A stretch of DNA of 64,000 nucleotides, taken from Mucilaginibacter sp. Bleaf8. GTDB taxonomy: Bacteria; Bacteroidota; Bacteroidia; Sphingobacteriales; Sphingobacteriaceae. Every line of letters begins with the position of its first letter. Positions within the stretch are counted from its first letter, which is position 1. This document shows positions 26,319-34,089 of the stretch, piece after piece. The position numbers and the translations under genes are program-made. The stretch spans positions 124,001 to 188,000 of the forward strand of contig NZ_JAHBBK010000004.1 in NCBI RefSeq assembly GCF_018390515.1, written 5' to 3'. The notes beneath the pieces are model-generated. The model saw only the letters and a list, made by a program, of their open reading frames with translations. It made no database searches and was not told where the DNA came from.

Positions 26319-29243
26319 TTAAATCACAATATTTACAATACGACCTTTTACTACAATTACTTTTTTAGGTGTTTTGCCATCCAGATATTTCTGCACATCG
26401 GCGTTAGCCAATACAAAAGCTTCCACATCTTTAGGCTCCAGCGTAAGTGCAATGCTCAGGTTCATTTTAGTTTTGCCGTTGATGGATACAGGGTAGGCAA
26501 ATTCATCTTCCACCAAATAATCCGGGTTAAATTTTGGATATGCGGCGTAGGATAGCGTACCTGCCTCATTGCCCAGCAATGCCCAAAGTTCTTCACAAAT
26601 ATGCGGCGCGTAGGATGACAGGATCACGACCATGTCCTGCAAAATAGCGCGCTTGTTGCATTTCAGGTCGGTAAGTTCGTTCACCGCAATCATGAAGCTG
26701 GAAACAGACGTGTTGAACGAGAAACGCTCGATATCCTCTTCCACCTTGCGGATGATTTTGTGCAATGATTTCAGCTCGGCCTTGGTTGGTGCCTCGTTCG
26801 ATACGGTAAATTCCCACTGATCATTGTGGAACAGGCGCCAGAATTTGCGCAGGAATTTGAACACGCCCTCAATACCATTGGTATTCCATGGCTTGCTTTG
26901 CTCCAGCGGCCCCAAGAACATCTCATACATGCGCAAGGTATCGGCACCATAGCGCTCAATGATGTTATCCGGGTTTACTACATTGAACTTGGATTTCGAC
27001 ATTTTTTCGACTTCCGAATCGCAAATGTATTTGCTTTCCTGCTCAGTACTGTCGTTCGGATAAACTACGGTGCCATCTTCCAAAATAATGATCGCATTTT
27101 TGTTTTCTGATCTCCACTGGCGGAATGCAGCCAGATCCAGTACATCGTTGTTTACAATGTTTACATCAACATGCAATTTGCTGAACTCCATTTCGCCCAG
27201 CTCGGCACCTTCAGGCAGCAGGTCTTTGTAAAAGAGGGCTATTTGCTCGATGGTGTCAAAATCGCCTTCTTTGTACAACTCATATACGCCTTTAGATACA
27301 TAAACCTCCGGCTTGGCATAGTTCTCATCCACATTTAAAATAAGCGGCGCCAGGCGGTAGGTAAAGTTAGACCGGCCCTGGATCATGCCCTGATTAATGA
27401 GCTTTTTAAACGGCTCCTCTTCAAACACAACACCCAAGTCTTTCAAAAACTTGTTCCAGAAGCGGCTGTATAGCAAGTGGCCGGTCGCATGCTCTGAACC
27501 GCCGATATACAAGTCGACATCTTTCCAATACTCAACTGCTTCTTTCGATGCAAACTCCTGGCCGTTGTGCGCATCCATGTAGCGGTACCAGTACCAGCTG
27601 CTGCCCGCCCAACCAGGCATAGTGCTCAATTCGTATTCATGCTCATTTTGATATTTCCAGCCTTCGGCGCGGCCCAGTGGCGGCTCGCCGGTTTCGGTTG
27701 GCAGGTATTTATCAATTTCTGGCAACAGTAAAGGCAGTTCGCTTTCGCTGATGAGGTATGGCAAGCCGTTTTTAAAATAAACCGGAACCGGCTCACCCCA
27801 GTAGCGCTGACGGCCAAAAATGGCATCGCGCATACGAAAGTTTATTTTAGCCTTGCCTGCGCCAATGCTTTCCAACTTGGCTACAACGGCTGCTACTGCT
27901 TCCTTATAAGTTAAACCATTGATGAAATCAGAATTAATGTATTTACCTTCCTTGGTAGGGTCGGCTTCTGTTTCGATGTTCTGTGTATCAATGATGGGAA
28001 CAATTGGCAAGTTGAAGTGCTTGGCAAACAGGTAGTCGCGCTGATCACCTGACGGCACAGCCATTACTGCACCAGTTCCGTAGCCGGCCAGTACGTAATC
28101 GGCAATCCAAAGCTGGATGCGCTCGCCGTTGAGCGGGTTTAACACATAGCTGCCGGTAAAGGCGCCGGATACCGTTTTGGTATCGGCCATACGGTCCAGC
28201 TCTGATTTCTTTTTGGTTTGTGCGATATAAGCTTCCACTTCAGCCTTTTGCTCTGGCGTGGTTAATGAAGTTACCAACTCATGCTCGGGTGCCAACACCA
28301 CGAAGGTTACGCCAAAGATTGTATCTACACGGGTAGTGAAAACCTCAATGGCACTCTCGTGGCTCTCAATCGGGAATTTAACACTTGCACCTACGCTCTT
28401 GCCAATCCAGTTGCGCTGCATCTCTTTCAACGGCTCGGGCCAGTCAATGGTATCCAAACCTTGCAACAGGCGTTCGGCATAAGCGGTAATGCGCATGCTC
28501 CATTGCATCATTTTTTTCTGCACCACAGGATAGCCGCCACGTTCCGAAAAGCCGTCCTTAACCTCATCGTTAGCTAAAACGGTACCCAAAGCCGGGCACC
28601 AGTTCACGGTGCTTTCGCGCAGATAGGTAAGGCGGTACTTTAACAGTTCAGTTTGCTGGGCTTCCTGGCTCATGGCATTCCACTCCTCGGCCGTGAAGGT
28701 TAAAGTGTCTTCGTCGCAAACGGCAGTAATGCCATTTGAGCCGTTAGCTGCAAAATGAGTGATCAGTTTTTCTATAGATTCAGCTTTCTCATCAGCTTTG
28801 TTGTACCATGAGTTGAACAACTGCATGAAAATCCATTGTGTCCATTTATAATAATCGGGCGAACTGGTGCGCACCTCGCGGCTCCAATCGAACGAGAAGC
28901 CCAGCTGATCCAGCTGGCGGCGGTAAGTATTTACATTCTCTTCGGTGGTAATAGCCGGGTGCTGACCTGTTTGTATGGCATACTGCTCGGCCGGTAAGCC
29001 AAACGAATCGTAACCCATCGGGTGCAATACGTTAAAACCTTTCAGGCGTTTATACCGCGAAAAAATATCAGAAGCGATATAGCCCAGCGGGTGCCCCACA
29101 TGCAATCCAGCTCCCGAAGGGTAAGGGAACATGTCCAGCACGTAATACTTAGGCTTGGCCGATTGATTGTCGGCCTTATAGGTTTGATGGTCAGCCCAAA
29201 ACTGCTGCCATTTGTTCTCGATGTCTTTAAACTGATAATCCAT
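26319..29243 (-). CDS. leuS: Leucyl-tRNA synthetase
   Basis: A class I synthetase of 974 residues from the ATG at 29243; the longer frame opens at TTG. The HIGH-type motif HVGH is at about residues 48-51 and KMSKS at 747-751. The CP1 editing domain is present (TTRVDTIFGVTFVVL and GTGAVMAVPSGDQRD). It is clearly longer than the E. coli enzyme (about 860). The extra length lies in an insert near residues 160-200 and in an enlarged region before KMSKS (about 640-745). The zinc-type and tRNA-binding C-terminal domains look normal. A TATTTTTG -7 element lies at the start. Confidence 0.97.
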   Translation of the reverse strand: MDYQFKDIENKWQQFWADHQTYKADNQSAKPKYYVLDMFPYPSGAGLHVGHPLGYIASDIFSRYKRLKGFNVLHPMGYDSFGLPAEQYAIQTGQHPAITTEENVNTYRRQLDQLGFSFDWSREVRTSSPDYYKWTQWIFMQLFNSWYNKADEKAESIEKLITHFAANGSNGITAVCDEDTLTFTAEEWNAMSQEAQQTELLKYRLTYLRESTVNWCPALGTVLANDEVKDGFSERGGYPVVQKKMMQWSMRITAYAERLLQGLDTIDWPEPLKEMQRNWIGKSVGASVKFPIESHESAIEVFTTRVDTIFGVTFVVLAPEHELVTSLTTPEQKAEVEAYIAQTKKKSELDRMADTKTVSGAFTGSYVLNPLNGERIQLWIADYVLAGYGTGAVMAVPSGDQRDYLFAKHFNLPIVPIIDTQNIETEADPTKEGKYINSDFINGLTYKEAVAAVVAKLESIGAGKAKINFRMRDAIFGRQRYWGEPVPVYFKNGLPYLISESELPLLLPEIDKYLPTETGEPPLGRAEGWKYQNEHEYELSTMPGWAGSSWYWYRYMDAHNGQEFASKEAVEYWKDVDLYIGGSEHATGHLLYSRFWNKFLKDLGVVFEEEPFKKLINQGMIQGRSNFTYRLAPLILNVDENYAKPEVYVSKGVYELYKEGDFDTIEQIALFYKDLLPEGAELGEMEFSKLHVDVNIVNNDVLDLAAFRQWRSENKNAIIILEDGTVVYPNDSTEQESKYICDSEVEKMSKSKFNVVNPDNIIERYGADTLRMYEMFLGPLEQSKPWNTNGIEGVFKFLRKFWRLFHNDQWEFTVSNEAPTKAELKSLHKIIRKVEEDIERFSFNTSVSSFMIAVNELTDLKCNKRAILQDMVVILSSYAPHICEELWALLGNEAGTLSYAAYPKFNPDYLVEDEFAYPVSINGKTKMNLSIALTLEPKDVEAFVLANADVQKYLDGKTPKKVIVVKGRIVNIVI

Positions 29244-29255
29244 TGCGCAGGTGCT

Positions 29256-29263
29256 CAAAAATA
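29256..29263 (-). promoter_or_regulatory. Predicted -7 element (TATTTTTG) for leuS
   Basis: The minus strand reads CCTATTTTTGAGC 13 bp before the ATG, matching TAnnTTTG. A T-rich TTTTTTG lies somewhat closer upstream than the usual -33 spacing. Confidence 0.55.
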
Positions 29264-29469
29264 GGTTGCTAAACTACAAAAAATGATTAAAAAGGCGCTA
29301 TCTTTTAAGGGAATGCGTTATGCGCCTGTGTAGTTAGCCGGTAAAATATAATTAACAGCAACATTCTCTAATAAAGAGGCATGGTTTTACCTATTGCGGC
29401 AAACAAGTTACAAACATACCGGCATTTTTACCCGCAGGTAAAGCTTATGCACTCGAAAATATTTATATC

Positions 29470-29485
29470 ATTGTAGTTCTACAAT
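29470..29485 (+). promoter_or_regulatory. Small inverted repeat upstream of the symporter gene (candidate operator)
   Basis: ATTGTAG-TT-CTACAAT is a 7-bp perfect inverted repeat 14 bp before the ATG at 29500. The position suits a repressor site or a short leader hairpin; no regulator gene is adjacent. Confidence 0.4.
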
Positions 29486-29499
29486 AATGTATACGGCTG

Positions 29500-30762
29500 A
29501 TGAAACGCATCTTTTCTAATCTAACATTCCAGGTAATTGCAGCTATTATATTGGGGGTGCTGGTAGGTTTGTACTTTCCGGGCTTTGCGCCGGTAGCACA
29601 AAGCATCAGCAAAATGTTCATCAGTCTCATCAGTATGCTGATTGCGCCTATTATCTTTTTTACCATTGTGCTGGGCATTGCCGGCATGAGCGATATGAAA
29701 AAGGTAGGCAGGGTAGGTGGCAAGGCGTTACTGTACTTTGAGCTGGTAACCACGTTTGCTCTCATTATCGGTGTGGCTGTGGCTAATTTGGTTAAGCCGG
29801 GAGCGGGCATGTCACCGCATCATGCAAATGGCGATGTAAGCAAGGTGGCTCAATACCAGCAGCAGGCCGGCGAAATGCACTGGGGTGATTTTTTTATGCA
29901 CATCATTCCCTCCAATTTTGTGGAAGCCTTTGCCAAAGGCGATGTATTGCAGGTACTGCTGATTGCCATTCTATTCGGTTTTGGTTTGAGCCGGATGGGT
30001 AGCACCGGCCAATCGCTGATACAAAGCCTGGATAAGTTATCAAAAGTGTTTTTCAACATTATGCATATCGTAATGCGGGCCGCGCCGTTGGGGGCTTTTG
30101 GCGGAATGGCTTATACCATCAGCACGCATGGCTTGCAGACTTTAAAGCCGCTGGCTATGCTGATGGCATCTGTATACATGACCATGGCGCTGTTTATCTT
30201 TGTGGTGCTTAACTTGATCTGTTACCTGTTTAAATTCAGTCTGTGGAAGTATCTTAAATTCATCAGGCAGGAAATCCTTATCGTGCTGGGTACATCATCA
30301 TCCGAACCGGCTTTACCGCTGATGATGGATAAGCTCGAAAAGCTGGGCTGTGCCCGGTCGGTAGTGGGCTTAGTAATCCCGACAGGTTACTCTTTTAACC
30401 TGGATGGTACCACCATTTACTTATCCATGGCTACTATATTTCTGGCGCAGGTGTTTCAGGTGCCGCTTACACTGGCGCAGCAGCTTACCATTATCGGTAT
30501 ACTAATGGTAACCTCCAAAGGAGCCGCCGGGGTAACGGGCAGTGGTTTTATTGTACTCACCTCCACACTGGCTGCCATTAAAGTAATCCCGGTTGAGGGT
30601 GTGGCATTGCTGCTGGGGGTAGACCGCTTTATGTCCGAAGCCCGTGCCATCACCAATGTAATCGGCAACGGCGTAGCCACTATGGTAATTGCCATCAGCG
30701 AAAAAGAGTTTGACAAACAGAAGTATGAACTGGCAGTAAATGGAGAGAAGATGACTAAATAG
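29500..30762 (+). CDS. Dicarboxylate/amino acid:cation symporter (DctA/GltP family)
   Basis: A 420-residue inner-membrane SDF-family symporter that imports C4-dicarboxylates or acidic amino acids with protons or sodium. The substrate-binding hairpins and helices are evident: LGTSSSEPALPLM (HP1), SFNLDGTTIYLSM (TM7), KGAAGVTGSGFIVLTST (HP2) and GVDRFMSEARAITNVIGN (TM8). The TM7 NLDGT and TM8 D...N ligands are intact. The HP1 reads SSSEPALP instead of the SSSES(V/A)LP of E. coli DctA. Substrate choice between succinate and glutamate is not decidable here. Confidence 0.94.
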   Translation: MKRIFSNLTFQVIAAIILGVLVGLYFPGFAPVAQSISKMFISLISMLIAPIIFFTIVLGIAGMSDMKKVGRVGGKALLYFELVTTFALIIGVAVANLVKPGAGMSPHHANGDVSKVAQYQQQAGEMHWGDFFMHIIPSNFVEAFAKGDVLQVLLIAILFGFGLSRMGSTGQSLIQSLDKLSKVFFNIMHIVMRAAPLGAFGGMAYTISTHGLQTLKPLAMLMASVYMTMALFIFVVLNLICYLFKFSLWKYLKFIRQEILIVLGTSSSEPALPLMMDKLEKLGCARSVVGLVIPTGYSFNLDGTTIYLSMATIFLAQVFQVPLTLAQQLTIIGILMVTSKGAAGVTGSGFIVLTSTLAAIKVIPVEGVALLLGVDRFMSEARAITNVIGNGVATMVIAISEKEFDKQKYELAVNGEKMTK

Positions 30763-31090
30763 TTGCTTTTAGTTTCACTTTTGTGCTTAAGAACCTTTGT
30801 CGGCTTATTACTGCAGGAGCTTTTTTGTCTTTAAACAAAGTAAAATTAAGGCATTAGTTACCTCAGGAACTAACGCTCTCCGCACCTCAAACCTCATTCC
30901 TCAAACGAGCGTAGGGTTGCTTTCGCACCCGGCCGGGCGTATGGCCTGTAGCATTGGCAGGGATTGCGAAAGCTAGGCCTTTTGCTTACTTTGTGGCTAT
31001 GACAAAGTAAGTAGCCTCCGCGGCAATGAGCGGACTGCAAGAAGTAATTTGGCACTAAAGGAAGTTAGCCCACAAAACAATACCATCACT
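30763..31090. other. Gap between symporter and DUF1080 genes, holding repeat copy A1
   Basis: No gene is seen. The distal two-fifths is the 129-bp structured repeat at 30919-31047; the rest (30763-30918) shows no clear motif or strong terminator. Confidence 0.6.
30919..31047 (+). repeat. Structured dispersed repeat A, copy 1
   Basis: 129 bp. A variable part bounded by the stem GCTTTCGCA (30919-30927) / TGCGAAAGC (30965-30973) is followed by a conserved 77-bp part (30971-31047) that matches copy 2 at 73 of 77 positions. This contains a second stem CTTACTTTG / CAAAGTAAG. It ends 43 bp before the DUF1080 gene start. Confidence 0.9.
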
Positions 31091-32011
31091 ATGATAAACT
31101 TAAAATCTACCCAACAACTACTACTAATAGCCTGCGCAGTACTACCCAGCGCTTATACACCATCAAATCCTATTTGCTGTCAAATCAATCAAAAGCAAAA
31201 GACCGCAGAGCAGGGGTGGATCAACCTGCTGGATAAAAATCTATCCAGGTGGGGTACCTATTTAAGCTATAATCACCAGCCTGACTATGCCGGTAAGCCA
31301 CCGGTTGATGCCAGCGGAAAAGTAATTGCGCCGGTAGGTTATAACAGTCCCACCCAAAAAGTATTTACCATGACCGAGCAGCAGGGCCAGCCGGTACTGC
31401 ATGTAAGCGGCGAATTGTATGGTTGCGTATATACCAAACAGGATTACGAGAACTTTCATTTAAAACTTAAAGTTAAGTGGGGCGATAAGGCTTATGGCCC
31501 GCGGGTAGGCAAGCTGAAAGATTCGGGTATATTATACTACTCGCAGGGTGAGGCCGGGGTAGATTACTGGCGTGCTTGGATGCTATCGCAGGAGTTTCAG
31601 ATAATGGAAGGTCACATGGGCGATTACTGGAACATAGCCAATTCGGCGGTAGACATAAGGGCCTACCTGCCCGAAGGTAAAATGAACAGCATCGCCAGCA
31701 CCACGCAGCCCTTTTTACACTTCGGTACGGGAGCGCCCGAGGGCATGTGTTTGCGGAGTGAAAATCACGAAAAGCCCGGTGAATGGAACACTTTAGAGCT
31801 GATCTGTTATCAGGGTAAAAGCCTGCACATTGTTAACGGCCATGTGGTGATGGTACTGCAAAATTCACATTATGTGGAAAAAGGCCAGCGTAAGCCGCTA
31901 ACCAAAGGTAAAATACAGCTGCAGAGCGAAGGCTGCGAAGCTTATTTTAAAGAAGTACAAATTAAAAACCTAACAACCATGCCGGGCGCTTATCAAACAT
32001 ATTTCAATTAA
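31091..32011 (+). CDS. Secreted DUF1080 (3-keto-disaccharide hydrolase-like) protein
   Basis: The ATG at 31091 gives 306 residues; the longer frame opens at TTG inside the upstream spacer. The N-terminus MINLKSTQQLLLIACAVL is a short signal sequence with a lipobox-like LIAC, so it may be a lipoprotein, although the hydrophobic core is short. WINLLDKNLSRWGTY, then KLKVKWGDKAYGPRVGKLKDSGILYY and WNTLELICYQGKSLHIVNG are the concanavalin-like DUF1080 pattern (G.L....DSG...R; W....G....NG). Relatives cleave 3-keto-glycosides or bind glycans. Its neighbours include a GH27 enzyme 2 kb away. Confidence 0.85.
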   Translation: MINLKSTQQLLLIACAVLPSAYTPSNPICCQINQKQKTAEQGWINLLDKNLSRWGTYLSYNHQPDYAGKPPVDASGKVIAPVGYNSPTQKVFTMTEQQGQPVLHVSGELYGCVYTKQDYENFHLKLKVKWGDKAYGPRVGKLKDSGILYYSQGEAGVDYWRAWMLSQEFQIMEGHMGDYWNIANSAVDIRAYLPEGKMNSIASTTQPFLHFGTGAPEGMCLRSENHEKPGEWNTLELICYQGKSLHIVNGHVVMVLQNSHYVEKGQRKPLTKGKIQLQSEGCEAYFKEVQIKNLTTMPGAYQTYFN

Positions 32012-32103
32012 AGTGTAATAAAAGTAAGTTGAGTGGCTAAGTATAGGCGATGCATGAACTTTTACTTTTCTGAACAGTTACTTAGTTTATAAAAGTCATT
32101 GTT

Positions 32104-32667
32104 ATGAAAAATTCGTTCGTATTAGCCCTTGCTTTGTTTGCTGCCTGTTTTATGTTTCATGCCAAAGCCCGTGCGCAGGAGTATGTGTCGCCCACTAATC
32201 CGGCCAAAACCGGGAAATCTCCGGGTGTAAAAGCGCAGTTACTGAGCCAGAACGGCAACGTGAAAACCTATATGCTGGTGTTTGCTAAGGGCGATGAAAT
32301 ACTATCGGGTCTTACGGAGTTTGCCCAGAAAAACAACATTACCAGCGCTCACTTTACCGCCATTGGTGATGCCCAACATGCACGTGTGGGTTGGTATGAT
32401 GAAAACCGCAAAATGTTCAAAGTGATCCCGATTAACGAGCCGTCCGAAATTACCTCACTGGTGGGCGATATTGCTGTGTATAATGGCAAGCCCGTGGTGC
32501 ATGCACACATCAACCTGGCAGGGCAGGATGGTGTAGTACGCGGCGGCCATTTGCTGGAAGCCTATATCTTCCCGACATTGGAAGTGCGCCTTACCGTTGA
32601 GCCAGAAACCATGTACAAAAAGCTATATCCCGAGGCTGGAGCCACTATTATTGATGCGAAGCAGTAA
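32104..32667 (+). CDS. Exported PPC (DUF296)-domain protein
   Basis: A 187-residue protein with a signal peptide (MKNSFVLALALFAACFMFHAKARAQ) and one PPC/DUF296 domain from about residue 45. KGDEILSGLTEFAQKNNITSAHFTAIG, HAHINLAGQDGVVRGGHLL and the following LEVRLT strand fit that fold (given here in pieces: GDEILSGLTEFAQ; VVHAHINL; GGHLLEAYIFP). PPC domains are often annotated as DNA-binding because they occur with AT-hooks in plants. Here there is no AT-hook and the protein is predicted to be periplasmic, so a DNA-binding role is unlikely. The H-x-H plus GGH histidines could bind a metal (inference). Confidence 0.85.
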   Translation: MKNSFVLALALFAACFMFHAKARAQEYVSPTNPAKTGKSPGVKAQLLSQNGNVKTYMLVFAKGDEILSGLTEFAQKNNITSAHFTAIGDAQHARVGWYDENRKMFKVIPINEPSEITSLVGDIAVYNGKPVVHAHINLAGQDGVVRGGHLLEAYIFPTLEVRLTVEPETMYKKLYPEAGATIIDAKQ

Positions 32668-32757
32668 CCTCACCCAACCCTGCCCGATAGGGAGGGCTTT
32701 AAGTTTATATTAATTTTTTTGAAAGTCTCCCCTGCCGGGGGAGATTTAGCGGGGGCT
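32668..32757. repeat. GC-rich inverted-arm repeat B, copy 1
   Basis: The left arm (32668-32700, CACCCAACCC...GGGAGGGCTTT) and the right arm (32721-32757, GAAAGTCTCCCC...GGGGGAGATTTAG) are related as imperfect reverse complements. The same pair of arms is at 59616-59762. It begins directly after the PPC gene stop codon. Confidence 0.85.
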
Positions 32758-32783
32758 ATTCTTTTTTCTTATTTCTTTTTTTA

Positions 32784-32791
32784 TAGCTTTG
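32784..32791 (+). promoter_or_regulatory. Predicted -7 element (TAGCTTTG) for sucD
   Basis: TAGCTTTG matches TAnnTTTG and lies 19 bp before the ATG at 32811, behind a T-rich tract. Confidence 0.6.
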
Positions 32792-32810
32792 CCGTACAAA
32801 AGCAAAAACC

Positions 32811-33689
32811 ATGAGTGTTCTCGTAAATAAAGATTCAAAAGTTATTGTTCAGGGTTTTACCGGTAACGAAGGTACTTATCATGCTACGCAAATGATTGCC
32901 TACGGTACTCAGTTAGTAGGTGGTGTAACGCCTGGTAAAGGCGGTCAGCAACACCTGGAGCGTCCGGTGTTCAATACCGTAAAAGATGCGGTTGACCAAA
33001 CCGGTGCCGATGTATCTATCATTTTTGTGCCTCCTGCTTTTGCGGCCGATGCCATTATGGAAGCTGCCGAAGCCGGTATCAAAGTGATTGTATGTATCAC
33101 TGAAGGTATCCCAACCAAGGATATGATCCAGGTGAAAGAATACCTGAAAGATAAATCATCCCGTTTGATCGGTCCGAACTGTCCGGGTGTGATCACGGCT
33201 GACGAGGCTAAAATTGGTATTATGCCAGGTTTTATCTTCAAAAAAGGTAACGTTGGTGTTGTATCAAAATCAGGAACTTTAACTTACGAAGCGGTTGATC
33301 AAGTGGTTAAAGCCGGTTTAGGTATCACTACTGCTATCGGTATTGGTGGCGACCCTATCATTGGTACCCCAACCAAAGAAGCGGTTGAACTGCTGATGAA
33401 CGACCCTGAAACTCACGGTATCATCATGATTGGTGAAATTGGTGGTGGCATGGAAGCTGAAGCTGCCCGTTGGATCAAAGAACACGGTACTAAACCGGTA
33501 GTAGGTTTCATTGCTGGCCAAACTGCGCCTCCGGGCCGCCGTATGGGTCACGCTGGCGCTATTGTAGGTGGTGCTGACGATACGGCTGCTGCTAAAATGA
33601 AAATCATGGCCGAGTGCGGTATCCGCGTGGTAGAATCACCAGCCGAAATTGGTGCTGCCATGGCAGAAGAACTGGCTAAATTAGCGTAA
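32811..33689 (+). CDS. sucD: Succinate--CoA ligase, alpha subunit
   Basis: A 292-residue citric-acid-cycle subunit. VQGFTGNEGTYHATQM is the CoA/nucleotide-binding loop, PNCPGVI the central signature, and GRRMGHAGAIV carries the phosphorylated His247. GEIGGGMEAEAARW completes the family pattern. The beta subunit gene sucC is not adjacent, as is frequent in Bacteroidota where the two genes are unlinked. Base composition resembles highly expressed genes with many optimal codons. A strong terminator follows. Confidence 0.97.
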   Translation: MSVLVNKDSKVIVQGFTGNEGTYHATQMIAYGTQLVGGVTPGKGGQQHLERPVFNTVKDAVDQTGADVSIIFVPPAFAADAIMEAAEAGIKVIVCITEGIPTKDMIQVKEYLKDKSSRLIGPNCPGVITADEAKIGIMPGFIFKKGNVGVVSKSGTLTYEAVDQVVKAGLGITTAIGIGGDPIIGTPTKEAVELLMNDPETHGIIMIGEIGGGMEAEAARWIKEHGTKPVVGFIAGQTAPPGRRMGHAGAIVGGADDTAAAKMKIMAECGIRVVESPAEIGAAMAEELAKLA

Positions 33690-33754
33690 GTATTAGAAAC
33701 AAGAACCCAAAGCCAGGAAACAAGATTCTTTGTTTTGGGCAAAGGTTTAGGTAT

Positions 33755-33789
33755 AAAGAAATCCCGGTCAGGTTGGCCGGGATTTCTTT
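33755..33789 (+). terminator. Intrinsic terminator of sucD
   Basis: AAAGAAATCCCGG (33755-33767) pairs with CCGGGATTTCTTT (33777-33789), followed by ATTTT. Confidence 0.88.
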
Positions 33790-33809
33790 ATTTTAAGGCT
33801 CAAAGGCCC

Positions 33810-33938
33810 GCTGTTGCGCCCGGGCCAGCGATGGCCTTGCGGGCAGACAGGTGATCACAACAGCTAGGCCTTTTGCTTACTTTTTGGCTATGACAAAGTA
33901 AGTAGTCTCCCCGGCAATGAGCGGACTGCAAAAAGTAA
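33810..33938 (+). repeat. Structured dispersed repeat A, copy 2
   Basis: 129 bp, the same length and orientation as copy 1. The first stem is GCTGTTG (33810-33816) / CAACAGC (33858-33864), differing from copy 1 by two compensated base pairs. The 77-bp conserved part is 33862-33938. It lies 151 bp before the GH27 start. Confidence 0.9.
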
Positions 33939-34089
33939 ATAACCACTACTGTATATCCTCCGCAGAAACAATGTGAAAGTATTCGCAAAACTTGGGTGCA
34001 CTACCATCTCAGGTTCTATTCTAACCAAGCAATTTCGCTTAACTAATATTTCAATATTTTTAGTATGTTGTGTCACCAATTATAAATCG

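Larger units (their letters stand above)
33690..34089. other. Gap between sucD and GH27 genes, holding a terminator and repeat copy A2
   Basis: No gene is seen in these 400 bp. In order: the sucD terminator, the 129-bp repeat copy (33810-33938), and about 150 bp of A/T-rich sequence before the GH27 start that should contain its promoter. Confidence 0.6.
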
